Notes: generated by a model not told the origin, from the sequence alone. Shown: positions 7,764 to 15,628, numbered from the stretch's first letter. The stretch is 31,903 nt of DNA from Bacteroidales bacterium (GCA_016296345.1 JAEDJL010000023.1:1-31903); one strand, 5' to 3'. Numbers and translations are program-made.

Positions 7764-8510
7764 CTAACAATTCATCGCACCGCAGACGTGTATAACCTGA
7801 CCGCTTACATACGAACTGAGGTCAGAAGCCAAGAACACGCAAGCCTTTGCCACCTCTTCGGGCTTTCCACCGCGGCGAAGCGGGATTTTCTTCTCCCAAT
7901 CTTTGCGAACCTCCTCGCTCAGCTGGGCAGTCATATCGGTAAGAATAAATCCCGGAGCAATGGCATTGCATCTTATGTTTCTCGAACCAAGTTCCTTTGC
8001 GATACTCTTTGTAAAGCCGATGATACCAGCCTTAGACGCCGAATAGTTTGCCTGACCTGCGTTGCCGCTCACGCCCACAACGCTGCTCATATTGATGATA
8101 GAGCCGCTTCTTTGCTTAATCATATACTTTTGGCAGGCGTGAGTGAGGTTGAAAACACTCTTCAAATTGACCGTAAGCACCAAGTCCCAATCGCTTTCGC
8201 TCATTCTCATAAGCAGGTTGTCCCTTGTAATGCCGGCATTGTTCACCAAAATATCAATCTTTCCAAACTCTGCCACAACCTTATCGACCAAAGCCTCGCT
8301 GTCTGCAAAAGAAGAAGCATCGGAAGCAAAGCCCATAGCCCTGACACCCAAAGCCGCCAACTCCTTTTCGCAAGCCTCCATATTCTCATCTCTTCTCATA
8401 TCGCTAAAAGCAATATGGCAACCCTGCTTTGCAAACTCCAAAGCGATTGCCTTGCCTATTCCTCTTGATGCTCCCGTAATAAGAGCAACCTTTTCTTCAA
8501 GTAATCTCAT
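7764..8510 (-). CDS. fabG: 3-oxoacyl-[acyl-carrier-protein] reductase
   Basis: A 248-residue short-chain dehydrogenase. It reduces 3-oxoacyl-ACP to 3-hydroxyacyl-ACP with NADPH in type II fatty-acid synthesis, in the cytoplasm. The nucleotide-binding motif is TGASRGIG (12-19) and NNAG is at 90-93. The catalytic set is N115, S143, Y156 and K160 (YSASK). The segments SVVGVSGNAGQANYSASKAG and RCNAIAPGFILTDMT are typical of FabG rather than of general SDRs. The length is normal. A TATATTTG -7 box 29 bp upstream suggests its own promoter, with the Cys/Met lyase co-transcribed behind it. The other fatty-acid gene here, fabD, is far away on the other strand. Confidence 0.93.
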   Translation of the reverse strand: MRLLEEKVALITGASRGIGKAIALEFAKQGCHIAFSDMRRDENMEACEKELAALGVRAMGFASDASSFADSEALVDKVVAEFGKIDILVNNAGITRDNLLMRMSESDWDLVLTVNLKSVFNLTHACQKYMIKQRSGSIINMSSVVGVSGNAGQANYSASKAGIIGFTKSIAKELGSRNIRCNAIAPGFILTDMTAQLSEEVRKDWEKKIPLRRGGKPEEVAKACVFLASDLSSYVSGQVIHVCGAMNC

Positions 8511-8538
8511 TTATCTGTACTTTTTGAATTAACGACTG

Positions 8539-8546
8539 CAAATATA
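8539..8546 (-). promoter_or_regulatory. -7 box (TATATTTG) of fabG
   Basis: The minus strand reads TATATTTG, matching TAnnTTTG, 29 bp before the fabG ATG and inside the 59-bp gap after the glycosyltransferase gene. Confidence 0.6.
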
Positions 8547-8569
8547 CAAACAATTATTCAAACTCCGAA

Positions 8570-9322
8570 TTAAATCCTTCCCAATTTGCAATAAGTAAAG
8601 AGCAAACGGAACACCATTAGGAAGTTAAACCACAGCGATTGAACAAGACCATAGTGTTTTTTCATGATGACAAAACGCTCCAAGTTAGCCTTTTTGATAT
8701 GGCGGCTGCTCAGTCCGCCCTGTTGGAAGCAGCTGACAAACAATCCGGTGTTGCAAATCTTGTTTGGCTCTGCCCTTTCGATTGCCGACAGCACCCAGTC
8801 ATAGTCCGCAGTTATGCGATAAGAAGTATCATAGTGCGAGCAGATGCTCCGACGTATCAACACAGACTGATGACACACGCTCATGCCCCAGCGAAAGCTC
8901 TTTGCCGACAGTTGCACAGGCAGTTTGATACGGCGGCGACCCACATTGTTACCCATGCTGTCGCAAATCATCGTATCACCATAGTAAATATCCATGTCCG
9001 AAGGCGAAAGAGAGAAAATCTTTTCGAGAGTAGAACTCTCAAAGAACACATCTCCGGCGTTTAGGAACAAGACATATTCACCCGAAGCCATGTCCAAGCC
9101 GTCGTTCATTGCATAATACAACCCCTTGTCGCTGCGAGACACCCACTTCGACACCACATCGCCTGAGGCAGCAATCACTTCCCTGCTGCCGTCTTGCGAA
9201 CCACCATCTACAATCACATATTCTATATTATTGTACGACTGATTTCGCACGCTCTCAATCGTCTTTTGCAAATCACTTGCAGCATTAAAACAAACCGTAA
9301 TGACAGAAACAACAGGCGTCAT
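8570..9322 (-). CDS. Family 2 glycosyltransferase (WcaE-like)
   Basis: A 250-residue GT-A glycosyltransferase. The N-terminus VSVITVCFNAASDLQKTIES is the GT2 nucleotide-sugar-binding beginning, followed by EYVIVDGGSQDGS (34-46). The metal-binding region reads FLNAGD instead of a canonical DxD, as in colanic-acid WcaE-type enzymes. ITADYDW supplies the later acceptor-side Asp residues. The C-terminal 25 residues are hydrophobic with basic residues and may anchor the enzyme to the inner membrane. It begins 15 bp after the family 4 glycosyltransferase, so the two are co-transcribed. A role in surface polysaccharide or LPS sugar addition is inferred; donor and acceptor are unknown. Confidence 0.88.
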   Translation of the reverse strand: MTPVVSVITVCFNAASDLQKTIESVRNQSYNNIEYVIVDGGSQDGSREVIAASGDVVSKWVSRSDKGLYYAMNDGLDMASGEYVLFLNAGDVFFESSTLEKIFSLSPSDMDIYYGDTMICDSMGNNVGRRRIKLPVQLSAKSFRWGMSVCHQSVLIRRSICSHYDTSYRITADYDWVLSAIERAEPNKICNTGLFVSCFQQGGLSSRHIKKANLERFVIMKKHYGLVQSLWFNFLMVFRLLFTYCKLGRI

Positions 9323-9337
9323 GCTTTCAAAATTTTG

Positions 9338-10486
9338 TTAATTTAACTTTTTGACAATCTCAATCAATCGTTCGTAATACTTATCGTTGGAATAATTTTC
9401 AGCAACCCTCCTTTGGGCATTTTGAGCAAGCGTTTCAAACAACAAACTATCCTCAAACAACCGTCCGACACAGCTTGCAACCAAGTCGGTGTCGCCGTTT
9501 GGAACAATGAAGCCGCTTTTGCCGTTTTCGACCACGCTTTTTGCCGCCAAAGTATCGTATGCTATCACAGGCGTTGAGTGCTTCATTGCCTCAATAACGA
9601 CCAATGCAAATCCCTCATACCACTTGCTGAGAAACAAAACGACCCTCGAACGAGCATAAAACTCCTTGAGAGCATCACCTTTCAAAAAGCCATAGAATTT
9701 AACATTGGAAGGAATGACAACCTCCGGCATATCACCCTTCTCACCTGCAACGGCAAATTCGTAATCCGGCATCTTGGCAGCCGTTTCCAAAAAATCAAAA
9801 AAACCTTTCTCCCGTGTAAGTCTTCCTACAAAAGAAACAAGTTTTTTTTGCGACAGATTTGAATTGCAGGCAGTCGAAACCTCGACACAATTCGGCAAGA
9901 GAGACACTTTGTTCCCCGCTTTCATGTAGCGGCTTATCAAATCAGCCTGCACCTCATTCAATACCAAAAATCTATCTACCCCCCCATAATAATTCAACAG
10001 CCTGATTGTCGAGAACTTAAAAGCAAAAGAAGCAGCCGAAAGCACTCCTTTGGTACACCTTTTCCTCATGCAATGCCACTCCCTGCCCCTTTTGAGACAA
10101 TCATTGCAAATACTATTATTGGTAAAGAACGTCCCGACAGGGCAAAACAAACGATAGTTGTGAACAACTTGCAAAACCCTCACACCCTTTCGTTTAAAAA
10201 AGGGAATGATTGCAGGAGAAATAACAGGAAAAAGATTATGCAACAAAACCACATCAAAGCTCTCTTTTCTCAATAAACGCTTCAAATCTCTCACGCTCCT
10301 GTGATTGAATATTGAAGTAAACGTTCCGCCTGCTTTTCCCAACAGCCACCTGTCCATATCGCTATAAGCACGGACATAAAGCCTTACTTTATGTCCGTGC
10401 TTTTCCAAAAGCGACTTTTGAAACCTCACAACAGTCTCTTCGCCTCCGCAAGCGGAGTAGGTGTTGTGTACTATCAAAAAATTCAT
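9338..10486 (-). CDS. Family 4 glycosyltransferase with cysteine cluster
   Basis: A 382-residue GT-B glycosyltransferase. The N-terminal acceptor domain starts MNFLIVHNTYSACGGEETVV. The C-terminal donor domain holds VSFVGRLTREKGFFDFLE and the EGFALVVIEAMKHSTPVIAY segment with the E-x7-E motif of GT4 enzymes. Between them lies a cysteine group (C127, C130, C139, C144, pattern CNDC then WHC then KRC), which could bind a metal or form part of a lid. From memory such a cluster occurs in some GT4 enzymes of polysaccharide loci. It sits between the T9SS-secreted protein (23 bp upstream) and the GT2 gene. A retaining transfer onto a surface glycan is inferred. Confidence 0.9.
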   Translation of the reverse strand: MNFLIVHNTYSACGGEETVVRFQKSLLEKHGHKVRLYVRAYSDMDRWLLGKAGGTFTSIFNHRSVRDLKRLLRKESFDVVLLHNLFPVISPAIIPFFKRKGVRVLQVVHNYRLFCPVGTFFTNNSICNDCLKRGREWHCMRKRCTKGVLSAASFAFKFSTIRLLNYYGGVDRFLVLNEVQADLISRYMKAGNKVSLLPNCVEVSTACNSNLSQKKLVSFVGRLTREKGFFDFLETAAKMPDYEFAVAGEKGDMPEVVIPSNVKFYGFLKGDALKEFYARSRVVLFLSKWYEGFALVVIEAMKHSTPVIAYDTLAAKSVVENGKSGFIVPNGDTDLVASCVGRLFEDSLLFETLAQNAQRRVAENYSNDKYYERLIEIVKKLN

Positions 10487-10509
10487 TTCCTCAAAGTCGT
10501 CAAAATATT

Positions 10510-11772
10510 CTATTGTTTATTCAATCTGATTGAAGTTTCGTTCTTGTTTTCGGTGATTTTGAGAACATAAACCCCTGTCTGCCAAGTCTTACAATCAATA
10601 TCAAACTCATTCGTTCCCTGTTCCAAATGAATATTTTTAGAGTACAGACACTCTCCTTTCACATTATATACGTTTACTATGCCCTCTGATTTTTTCGATG
10701 CTTCAAAAATTATATTCCATTTGTCGTTTGTCGGATTGGGAACGGCTTTTAATGTTTCTCTGTCCGGCATTTGTCCGACTTCATCACCCAAAGGAACAAC
10801 ACCCTTCGGCACAAAAATATCTTCCGTTTCGGTGTTTATTTCAGCAACCTTGCGAGGCACATCACCCAAACAGAGCTTCATGCAATCTGTACAAGTATCT
10901 CCGTTGATTATCACAGTATGGAAGAACCCATCACTCAAACTTTGATTGAATGTTGTGGTGAATACCGGCAAATTAGACAAAATTTGAGAACCATATTGCC
11001 ATATATGTTGTCCGCCTTGTTCAAATGCGGTGAATGTTCTGGTATTCGGATGTTCAGAATCTGCCATAAGCATTGAGAAGTGAGGGTTGCAATACCTGTA
11101 TGTTATCTCCAATTCGGGCCATAAAGTAGAATCGGAACAATCACTTGACGAAAACACCATGTTTCGATAGTGAACCTCCGTCTCCAACTTCAACATAAAA
11201 CCATAGTTATTGCCCGAAACCATGTTTTGAACCATTGCAACAAGGTCAGAATTGCTTATCGTACAATTCCAATTGTACTCGGCATTCGACTGAGGTATGG
11301 TAAATTGGTTCGTTGTTGTCGTTGTAGGTTGAGTGTTCCAAGTTACGGTGCTTTCGTTCCAAGGCGAAGTAACTTGTTGTACTATTACAGTATTGGAATG
11401 AAAGCTCGACGGCGCTCCCGGATAGGAAGTATTTCTGTCGGCATTTGAACCATACAAACGCAATGTTGCACTCAGAATGACAGCATTGTCAGGTATTGTA
11501 TCCAACTGAGTAAAACACAAAAGCGAACGCAATGTGCCACCACTGCAACCTATTGAACTCCAAGTCCAATCTTTCATATACAACGCCGGTTCTGTCTCAT
11601 AATTGATGTTTGCAGGCGTTTCAGTAGCGATTGTAGCAATACAATCATTGTCAAACTTCATTATCGGAGCATCTTTGCCCACTGTTGCATTTGGTTTGAA
11701 CGTTACAGTTATCTGTCCCATAGACAGGTAACAGCTTGATACTAAGATAGAAAATAATAAAAATCTTTTCAT
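10510..11772 (-). CDS. T9SS-secreted DNRLRE-type surface protein
   Basis: A 420-residue secreted protein. Residues 1-19 are a signal peptide (MKRFLLFSILVSSCYLSMGQ). Residues roughly 25-210 resemble the DNRLRE beta-sandwich module found in Bacteroidota and Gram-positive surface proteins (ATLRLYG, then SPWNESTVTWNTQP). Residues 341-420 are a type A C-terminal sorting domain: PNPTNDKWNI, then VNVYNVKGE, then GVYVLKI and a basic tail. This domain directs export by the type IX secretion system and usually attachment to the cell surface through A-type LPS. The two downstream glycosyltransferases in the same run fit such a surface setting. Array A lies 51 bp upstream; no TAnnTTTG box was found in that gap. 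Confidence 0.88.
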   Translation of the reverse strand: MKRFLLFSILVSSCYLSMGQITVTFKPNATVGKDAPIMKFDNDCIATIATETPANINYETEPALYMKDWTWSSIGCSGGTLRSLLCFTQLDTIPDNAVILSATLRLYGSNADRNTSYPGAPSSFHSNTVIVQQVTSPWNESTVTWNTQPTTTTTNQFTIPQSNAEYNWNCTISNSDLVAMVQNMVSGNNYGFMLKLETEVHYRNMVFSSSDCSDSTLWPELEITYRYCNPHFSMLMADSEHPNTRTFTAFEQGGQHIWQYGSQILSNLPVFTTTFNQSLSDGFFHTVIINGDTCTDCMKLCLGDVPRKVAEINTETEDIFVPKGVVPLGDEVGQMPDRETLKAVPNPTNDKWNIIFEASKKSEGIVNVYNVKGECLYSKNIHLEQGTNEFDIDCKTWQTGVYVLKITENKNETSIRLNKQ

Positions 11773-11822
11773 GATGTTGATGTTTTTATTTGTTAATGAT
11801 ATACCTTTTTCTTTTGATACGC

Positions 11823-11898
11823 AAAACGGCGTTTCAGTGTTTCAAAACGGCGTTTTATTTTTGCAAAACGCCCTTTCAATCAGATAAAACGCCCTTTT
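11823..11898. repeat. Four-unit 21-bp palindrome array (locus A)
   Basis: The units are 11823-11835 (AAAACGGCGTTTC), 11844-11856 (AAAACGGCGTTTT), 11865-11877 (AAAACGCCCTTTC) and 11886-11898 (AAAACGCCCTTTT). Starts are exactly 21 bp apart and spacers are 8 bp (AGTGTTTC, ATTTTTGC, AATCAGAT). The last two share the same G-to-C change in the right arm, suggesting local duplication or conversion. The array lies between the terminator of the small membrane protein gene and the start of the T9SS protein gene. Confidence 0.95.
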
Positions 11899-11933
11899 GT
11901 TTTTGCCTCATTCTCAAACCATTGTTCCAAAGC

Positions 11934-11970
11934 AAAAAAAGCCTGCCGCAGCTTCACACTCTCGGCAGAC
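11934..11970 (-). terminator. Terminator of the small membrane protein gene
   Basis: On the minus strand GTCTGCCG (11970-11963) can pair with CGGCAGGC (11948-11941), giving a CTGCCG/CGGCAG core, followed by seven T. It lies 28 bp past the stop of the 11999-12415 gene. The 14-nt loop is long but the T run is clear. Confidence 0.75.
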
Positions 11971-11998
11971 TTTTCTATGCTTCTATAAATTTGCAATA

Positions 11999-12415
11999 CT
12001 ATAAAAGCTGATTGGAACAAGCAATCACCATTTGCAATACTAATATGGAATATGCAATGTCGGCATAGCGACGATTAACAGCGGCAATCACCACATTAAC
12101 CCACACCAACAAGCCTGCAACCAAGGCAATGATGCTGCTGCCCGGGTAATTTCCCAAAGCAAATCCGGTTGAACAAATAATGATTGCCTTAAAGACCAAC
12201 TGAAAAATGAGCAGCGGGAAAGACGTTACTATGTTTTCATCTTTCTTTGCTTCCATGTAGCCCTTTATCCACAAGAACAAGCCTGCTGCAATGAACAAGC
12301 CTGTTGATAACACTCCGAAAGCGGTGTGCGAGGTGGCAGAAAACAAAAGCATTGCTGCCAAAAACACTATCCAAAATACTATGTCAAGTATCTGATATTT
12401 CCTTGTAGTATTCAT
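11999..12415 (-). CDS. Small multi-pass inner-membrane protein, unknown function
   Basis: A 138-residue hydrophobic protein with about four predicted membrane helices (near residues 10-28, 32-50, 65-85 and 88-110) and a short basic N-terminus MNTTRKYQ. The open frame extends 20 residues further upstream, but that extension runs into the gdhA terminator stem (12452-12487). I therefore place the start at the internal Met (12415). It resembles small DUF308-like four-helix membrane proteins only in general character. It follows gdhA on the same strand but behind a strong terminator, and no TAnnTTTG box was seen in the 27 bp between, so its expression is unclear. Confidence 0.7.
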   Translation of the reverse strand: MNTTRKYQILDIVFWIVFLAAMLLFSATSHTAFGVLSTGLFIAAGLFLWIKGYMEAKKDENIVTSFPLLIFQLVFKAIIICSTGFALGNYPGSSIIALVAGLLVWVNVVIAAVNRRYADIAYSILVLQMVIACSNQLL

Positions 12416-12442
12416 GATATCACAATTTAATAATTTGCAATC

Positions 12443-12487
12443 AAAAAAAACGAGGCAGGAGAACTGCAAAAGCAATCCGCCTGCCTC
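12443..12487 (-). terminator. Terminator of gdhA
   Basis: On the minus strand GAGGCAGG (12487-12480, read as its complement) pairs across a 20-nt loop with its partner at 12459-12452, followed by eight T (12450-12443). It lies 48 bp after the gdhA stop. Confidence 0.85.
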
Positions 12488-12534
12488 CGATTAAATTCAG
12501 TTTTTTATGGTTTGCATAAAGTCAAAACAATGTC

Positions 12535-13872
12535 TTAGCAAACTCCGAGTTCAATCATAGAATCTGCAACCTTGATGAAGCCTGCGATATTCGCACCCTT
12601 AACGTAGTTAATGTAGCCGTCCTTTTCAGTACCGTACTTAACACAGTTTTCGTGTATCGAATCCATCATGTTGTGTAGTCTTTGATCTACCTCTTCGCCT
12701 GTCCAACCAATGTGTCCTGCGTTTTGGCTCATCTCCAATCCTGATACTCCTACGCCGCCTGCGTTAGCTGCCTTGCCGGGAGCAAAGATTACTTTTGCTT
12801 TTTGCAATTCGTGGATAGCCTCTGCTGTACATCCCATGTTAGAAACCTCACATACCAAAGTAACTCCGTTAGCTATCAATTGCTTTGCATCTTCTGCGTT
12901 CAATTCGTTTTGAATTGCACAAGGCATTGCAATATCTACCTTAGCTTCCCAAGGTTTCTTGCCTGCGATAAACTTAGCTGTAGGGAACTTGTCGGCAAAT
13001 GGTTTTACAACATTGTTGTTTGAAGCTCTCAATTCAAGCATATATTCTATCTTCTCGGCGTTCATACCGGTCTCGTCGTAGATGTAACCATCAGGACCTG
13101 AGATACAAACAACGGTAGCTCCCAATTCGGTAGCCTTAGTTACTGCACCCCATGCAACGTTACCAAATCCTGAGATAGCTATCTTCTTGCCTTTCAATTC
13201 CATTCCGTGCTTTTTCAACATATTGTTTACGAAGTAAACTCCGCCAAAGCCGGTTGCCTCGGGACGAAGGATAGAACCACCCCAGCCTGCACCCTTTCCG
13301 GTCAAGACTCCTGTGTTCTCACGAGCCAATTTCTTGTACATACCGTATAGGTATCCGATTTCTCTTCCGCCAACTCCTATATCGCCGGCAGGAACGTCGG
13401 TATCAGGTCCGATGTAACGCCACAATTCGGTCATGAATGCTTGGCAAAATCTCATGATTTCGTTGTCTGATTTTCCCTTAGGGTCGAAATCAGAACCTCC
13501 CTTGCCACCGCCCATTGGCAATGTGGTCAATGAGTTTTTGAAAGTTTGCTCAAAGCCCAAGAACTTCAAAGTATCCAATGTTACATTAGGAGCAAAACGC
13601 AATCCTCCTTTGTAAGGTCCGATTGCATTGTTGAATTGTACTCTGAAACCTCTGTTTACTTGGATTTGACCCTTGTCATCAATCCACTCAACCTTGAATT
13701 GGAAGATTCTGTCGGGTTCAACCATTCTCTCGATAATCTTGTGATTATCATACTTTGGGTGTTCGGCAACATAATCTTGGATTGTCTCCAACACCTCTGT
13801 TACAGCCTGCAAGAACAACGGTTGTCCGGGGTTCTTGGCTTCAACGTCTGCTAAAATCTTTTTTACGTCCAT
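12535..13872 (-). CDS. gdhA: NADP-type glutamate dehydrogenase
   Basis: A 445-residue hexameric-class glutamate dehydrogenase. It interconverts 2-oxoglutarate plus ammonia and glutamate, the main ammonia-assimilation step in many Bacteroidales. The substrate-binding region contains GPYKGGLRF (K88) and the catalytic lysine K124 in LPMGGGKGGSDFDPKG. The dinucleotide fold is marked by ISGFGNVAWG, and PGKAANAGGVGVSGLEMSQN is the conserved C-terminal signature. Length and sequence style match the NADP-dependent 445-450 residue class; cofactor use is inferred from this. It is transcribed away from array B, with a -7 box 56 bp upstream and a terminator just downstream, so it is monocistronic. Confidence 0.95.
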   Translation of the reverse strand: MDVKKILADVEAKNPGQPLFLQAVTEVLETIQDYVAEHPKYDNHKIIERMVEPDRIFQFKVEWIDDKGQIQVNRGFRVQFNNAIGPYKGGLRFAPNVTLDTLKFLGFEQTFKNSLTTLPMGGGKGGSDFDPKGKSDNEIMRFCQAFMTELWRYIGPDTDVPAGDIGVGGREIGYLYGMYKKLARENTGVLTGKGAGWGGSILRPEATGFGGVYFVNNMLKKHGMELKGKKIAISGFGNVAWGAVTKATELGATVVCISGPDGYIYDETGMNAEKIEYMLELRASNNNVVKPFADKFPTAKFIAGKKPWEAKVDIAMPCAIQNELNAEDAKQLIANGVTLVCEVSNMGCTAEAIHELQKAKVIFAPGKAANAGGVGVSGLEMSQNAGHIGWTGEEVDQRLHNMMDSIHENCVKYGTEKDGYINYVKGANIAGFIKVADSMIELGVC

Positions 13873-13927
13873 GATATTATATGTTTAAACGTTTGTTCTG
13901 ATTCCAAACCACCGTGATTTGGAATTG

Positions 13928-13935
13928 CAAAATTA
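13928..13935 (-). promoter_or_regulatory. -7 box (TAATTTTG) of gdhA
   Basis: The minus strand reads TAATTTTG, matching TAnnTTTG, 56 bp before the gdhA ATG. The decayed outer units of array B begin about 50 bp further upstream of it. Confidence 0.55.
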
Positions 13936-13983
13936 AGCACTATTTTTTGAACAGCGAAATATTTTTGCAATAAACTTTGCCTT

Positions 13984-14144
13984 TTTACGCCGTATTTTTT
14001 CTCTTGGCACGCCGTTTGGGCTTGTCGGTCGCTTGTTTTTGGCTGCCAATGCGGAGTTTGCCAAAAACAAAACGGCGTTTTGTCCGACTGAAACGGCGTT
14101 TTGGAACAATAAATCGCCGTTTTATTTTGCCAAAACGCCGTTTT
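13984..14144. repeat. 21-bp palindrome array (locus B) with decayed outer units
   Basis: Four clear units: 14069-14081 (AAAACGGCGTTTT), 14090-14102 (GAAACGGCGTTTT), 14111-14123 (AAATCGCCGTTTT) and 14132-14144 (AAAACGCCGTTTT), each 21 bp apart. In the same phase to the left are weaker units at 13984-13996 (TTTACGCCGTATT), 14006-14018 (GGCACGCCGTTTG), a doubtful one near 14026-14039, and 14048-14060 (AATGCGGAGTTTG). The array lies in the 320-bp gap between the divergent gdhA and lipoprotein genes. Apart from the two promoters, nothing else is seen in that gap. Confidence 0.9.
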
Positions 14145-14159
14145 ATCAGAATAATTTCC

Positions 14160-14167
14160 TAACTTTG
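14160..14167 (+). promoter_or_regulatory. -7 box (TAACTTTG) of the lipoprotein gene
   Basis: TAACTTTG matches the consensus exactly and lies 25 bp before the ATG at 14193. It begins 15 bp after the last array B unit, so the array occupies the -33 region and upstream DNA of this promoter. Confidence 0.7.
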
Positions 14168-14192
14168 CACTCGCAGAAAAACAATTACAGAC

Positions 14193-14645
14193 ATGAAGAA
14201 AGTAGTTTTGATAGTTTTGGCTTGCTCTCTTGCAGCCGGTTGTGCCACTACATCGAAAAGCAAGTACAAGTCAGTGAACGAGAACGAAGTTCCCGAAAAG
14301 TACACCAAGGATTTTCACAAACGTCGTGCCGACATCGAGCAGGTGAGCTGGCAGATGGTCGATTCTAATTGCTATATTGCCTCCTTCAAGAGCAATGACA
14401 ACCTTGTGAACATGAAGTTCAAAAACACAGCTGTTGAAACAAGCTGGAATGTTCCCATGGAATACACTCCCACAAACATAGTTGATTATATCAAAGCCAA
14501 CTATGAGGGCTTCAAAATGGAGGAAGTAAACATTGTGGAAATAAGAAACAAGAAGACATACAGGGTATATATTGCCAAGAAAAAAGAAACCAAGCTGTTG
14601 GAGTTTGATTTGATGGGCGAATTTATGCAGGAAGTCGAATTGTAA
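14193..14645 (+). CDS. PepSY-like lipoprotein
   Basis: A 150-residue lipoprotein. The signal peptide ends in the lipobox LAAGC, with the lipidated Cys at residue 17. The mature region has two similar halves of beta-strand/helix character (VSWQMVDSNCYIASFKSND, then a region ending YRVYIAKKKETKLLEFD). This pattern resembles the PepSY-like, putative beta-lactamase-inhibitor-like family widespread in Bacteroidota, whose function is unknown. It probably sits in the periplasm or outer membrane. The gene is monocistronic: promoter at 14160-14167 and a strong hairpin at 14717-14742. The family call rests on pattern memory. Confidence 0.75.
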   Translation: MKKVVLIVLACSLAAGCATTSKSKYKSVNENEVPEKYTKDFHKRRADIEQVSWQMVDSNCYIASFKSNDNLVNMKFKNTAVETSWNVPMEYTPTNIVDYIKANYEGFKMEEVNIVEIRNKKTYRVYIAKKKETKLLEFDLMGEFMQEVEL

Positions 14646-14716
14646 ACGAGAAAAACAATATCTCCCGACGAACTTCGAGAAATTTTGTTTTTCATTTCAT
14701 TTTTATTTTTAGTTTG

Positions 14717-14742
14717 AAAGGCGGCAGTTTCTGCCGCCTTTT
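14717..14742 (+). terminator. Bidirectional terminator between convergent genes
   Basis: An 11-bp perfect stem AAAGGCGGCAG/CTGCCGCCTTT with a 3-nt loop (TTT) is followed on the plus strand by TTTTGTTG. It serves the lipoprotein gene and can also stop the convergent repeat-protein gene, whose stop is at 14765. Confidence 0.9.
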
Positions 14743-14764
14743 GTTGTATCAAAATGTGAGAATG

Positions 14765-15403
14765 TTATCGGATTATTCTCATCTTGTCAAACGGAAGGTT
14801 TGACCTGCCATTGGTTTTGGTCAAGAAACGTCCGCCGGCTGTCGTTTCAAGCACAAATTCGTCGCCTCCCGCTGTGGTGAATATCGTCTTGCCCTCCCTC
14901 TCTTCCACATTGGAAAGCTCATATCGGTCGATGATTGCATTGTTGCTGCAATCTGATATTAACAACTCTCGGTTGCGAATGATGATTGCAAAAGCCGGTG
15001 TGTCTTTTACTGCTTCGAGTATTGCTTTCATCTCAAATTGCTCGTTTATTGCTTCTTCTTGAATTGGTGTAGAGGCATCGAGTATTGCCTTCATCTCAAA
15101 CTGCTCGTTTATTGCTTCTTCTTGAATTGGTGTAGCGGCTTCGAGTATTGCCTTCATCTCAAATTGCTCGCTTATTACCCCCTCTTGCACGGGTGTCAAG
15201 GCTTGTGCAAACTCTTTTGCATCGAAAACAACACCTCCTTCGGGCGTTTCCATTTTCAAAAGCTGTGCATCGCCCGAGCCAAAAGACACTTGGTCAAAAA
15301 CAGGCTGTGCAAAATAGACCACATTCAGCTCTTTGGTGTTCTGAGCTTGTGCAAAGGTGCAACCCAAAGCGGCTGCCATCAATATAAATGTTGCTTTTTT
15401 CAT
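14765..15403 (-). CDS. Secreted protein with three 21-residue tandem repeats
   Basis: A 212-residue protein with a signal peptide (residues 1-21, MKKATFILMAAALGCTFAQA). Residues 70-132 are three near-identical 21-residue units beginning TPxQE and ending FEMKAILEA; the second and third differ at only about two positions. Each unit is predicted helical. The C-terminal third (IIIRNRELLISDCSNN, then ETTAGGRFLTKTNGRSN) is beta-rich. No known domain was recognised. The gene appears to have a long leader of about 210 nt, since the nearest -7 box is at 15621-15628. Its neighbours (lipoprotein, recQ) do not suggest a function. Confidence 0.8.
   Translation of the reverse strand: MKKATFILMAAALGCTFAQAQNTKELNVVYFAQPVFDQVSFGSGDAQLLKMETPEGGVVFDAKEFAQALTPVQEGVISEQFEMKAILEAATPIQEEAINEQFEMKAILDASTPIQEEAINEQFEMKAILEAVKDTPAFAIIIRNRELLISDCSNNAIIDRYELSNVEEREGKTIFTTAGGDEFVLETTAGGRFLTKTNGRSNLPFDKMRIIR
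15008..15196 (-). repeat. Three tandem 63-bp coding repeats
   Basis: Three in-frame 63-bp units (15134-15196, 15071-15133, 15008-15070) encode the TPxQE...AILEA repeats of the secreted protein. The nucleotide sequences are nearly identical, indicating recent tandem duplication and possible copy-number variation between strains. Confidence 0.92.
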
Positions 15404-15620
15404 TTGTTACTCCTCTTTCGTTCTCCGTTTTTTCTGTTAATTGTTTCTTTTATTTTCTTTTCGGGAGAGGTTGTCGGCTCTTTGCCAAAGCCGGAGGGTC
15501 ATTGTTCCGCATTCACCCCCCCTAAAAAAATTACGGGATACGGAACTGAAACAAACAAACTTGTTTTTGCCGATGTCAAACAGTCTCATCGTTCTTTCTT
15601 TTGGTTGGTTTTTCTGCTCG
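15404..15620 (-). other. Long untranslated leader of the repeat protein gene
   Basis: About 210 nt separate the predicted transcription start (just downstream of the -7 box at 15621-15628) from the ATG. On the minus strand it contains a run of eight G (15526-15519), flanking GTTCCG and CGGAAC segments able to pair around it, and a hairpin CGGCTTTG/CAAAGAGCCG near 15498-15475. No conserved coding frame or known riboswitch was recognised here. Confidence 0.4.
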
Positions 15621-15628
15621 CAAAGGTA
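15621..15628 (-). promoter_or_regulatory. -7 box (TACCTTTG) upstream of the repeat protein gene
   Basis: The minus strand reads TACCTTTG, the same exact box as gyrA. It is 218 bp before the ATG, unlike the 20-60 bp spacing of the other promoters here. Array C starts 79 bp further upstream. Confidence 0.55.
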
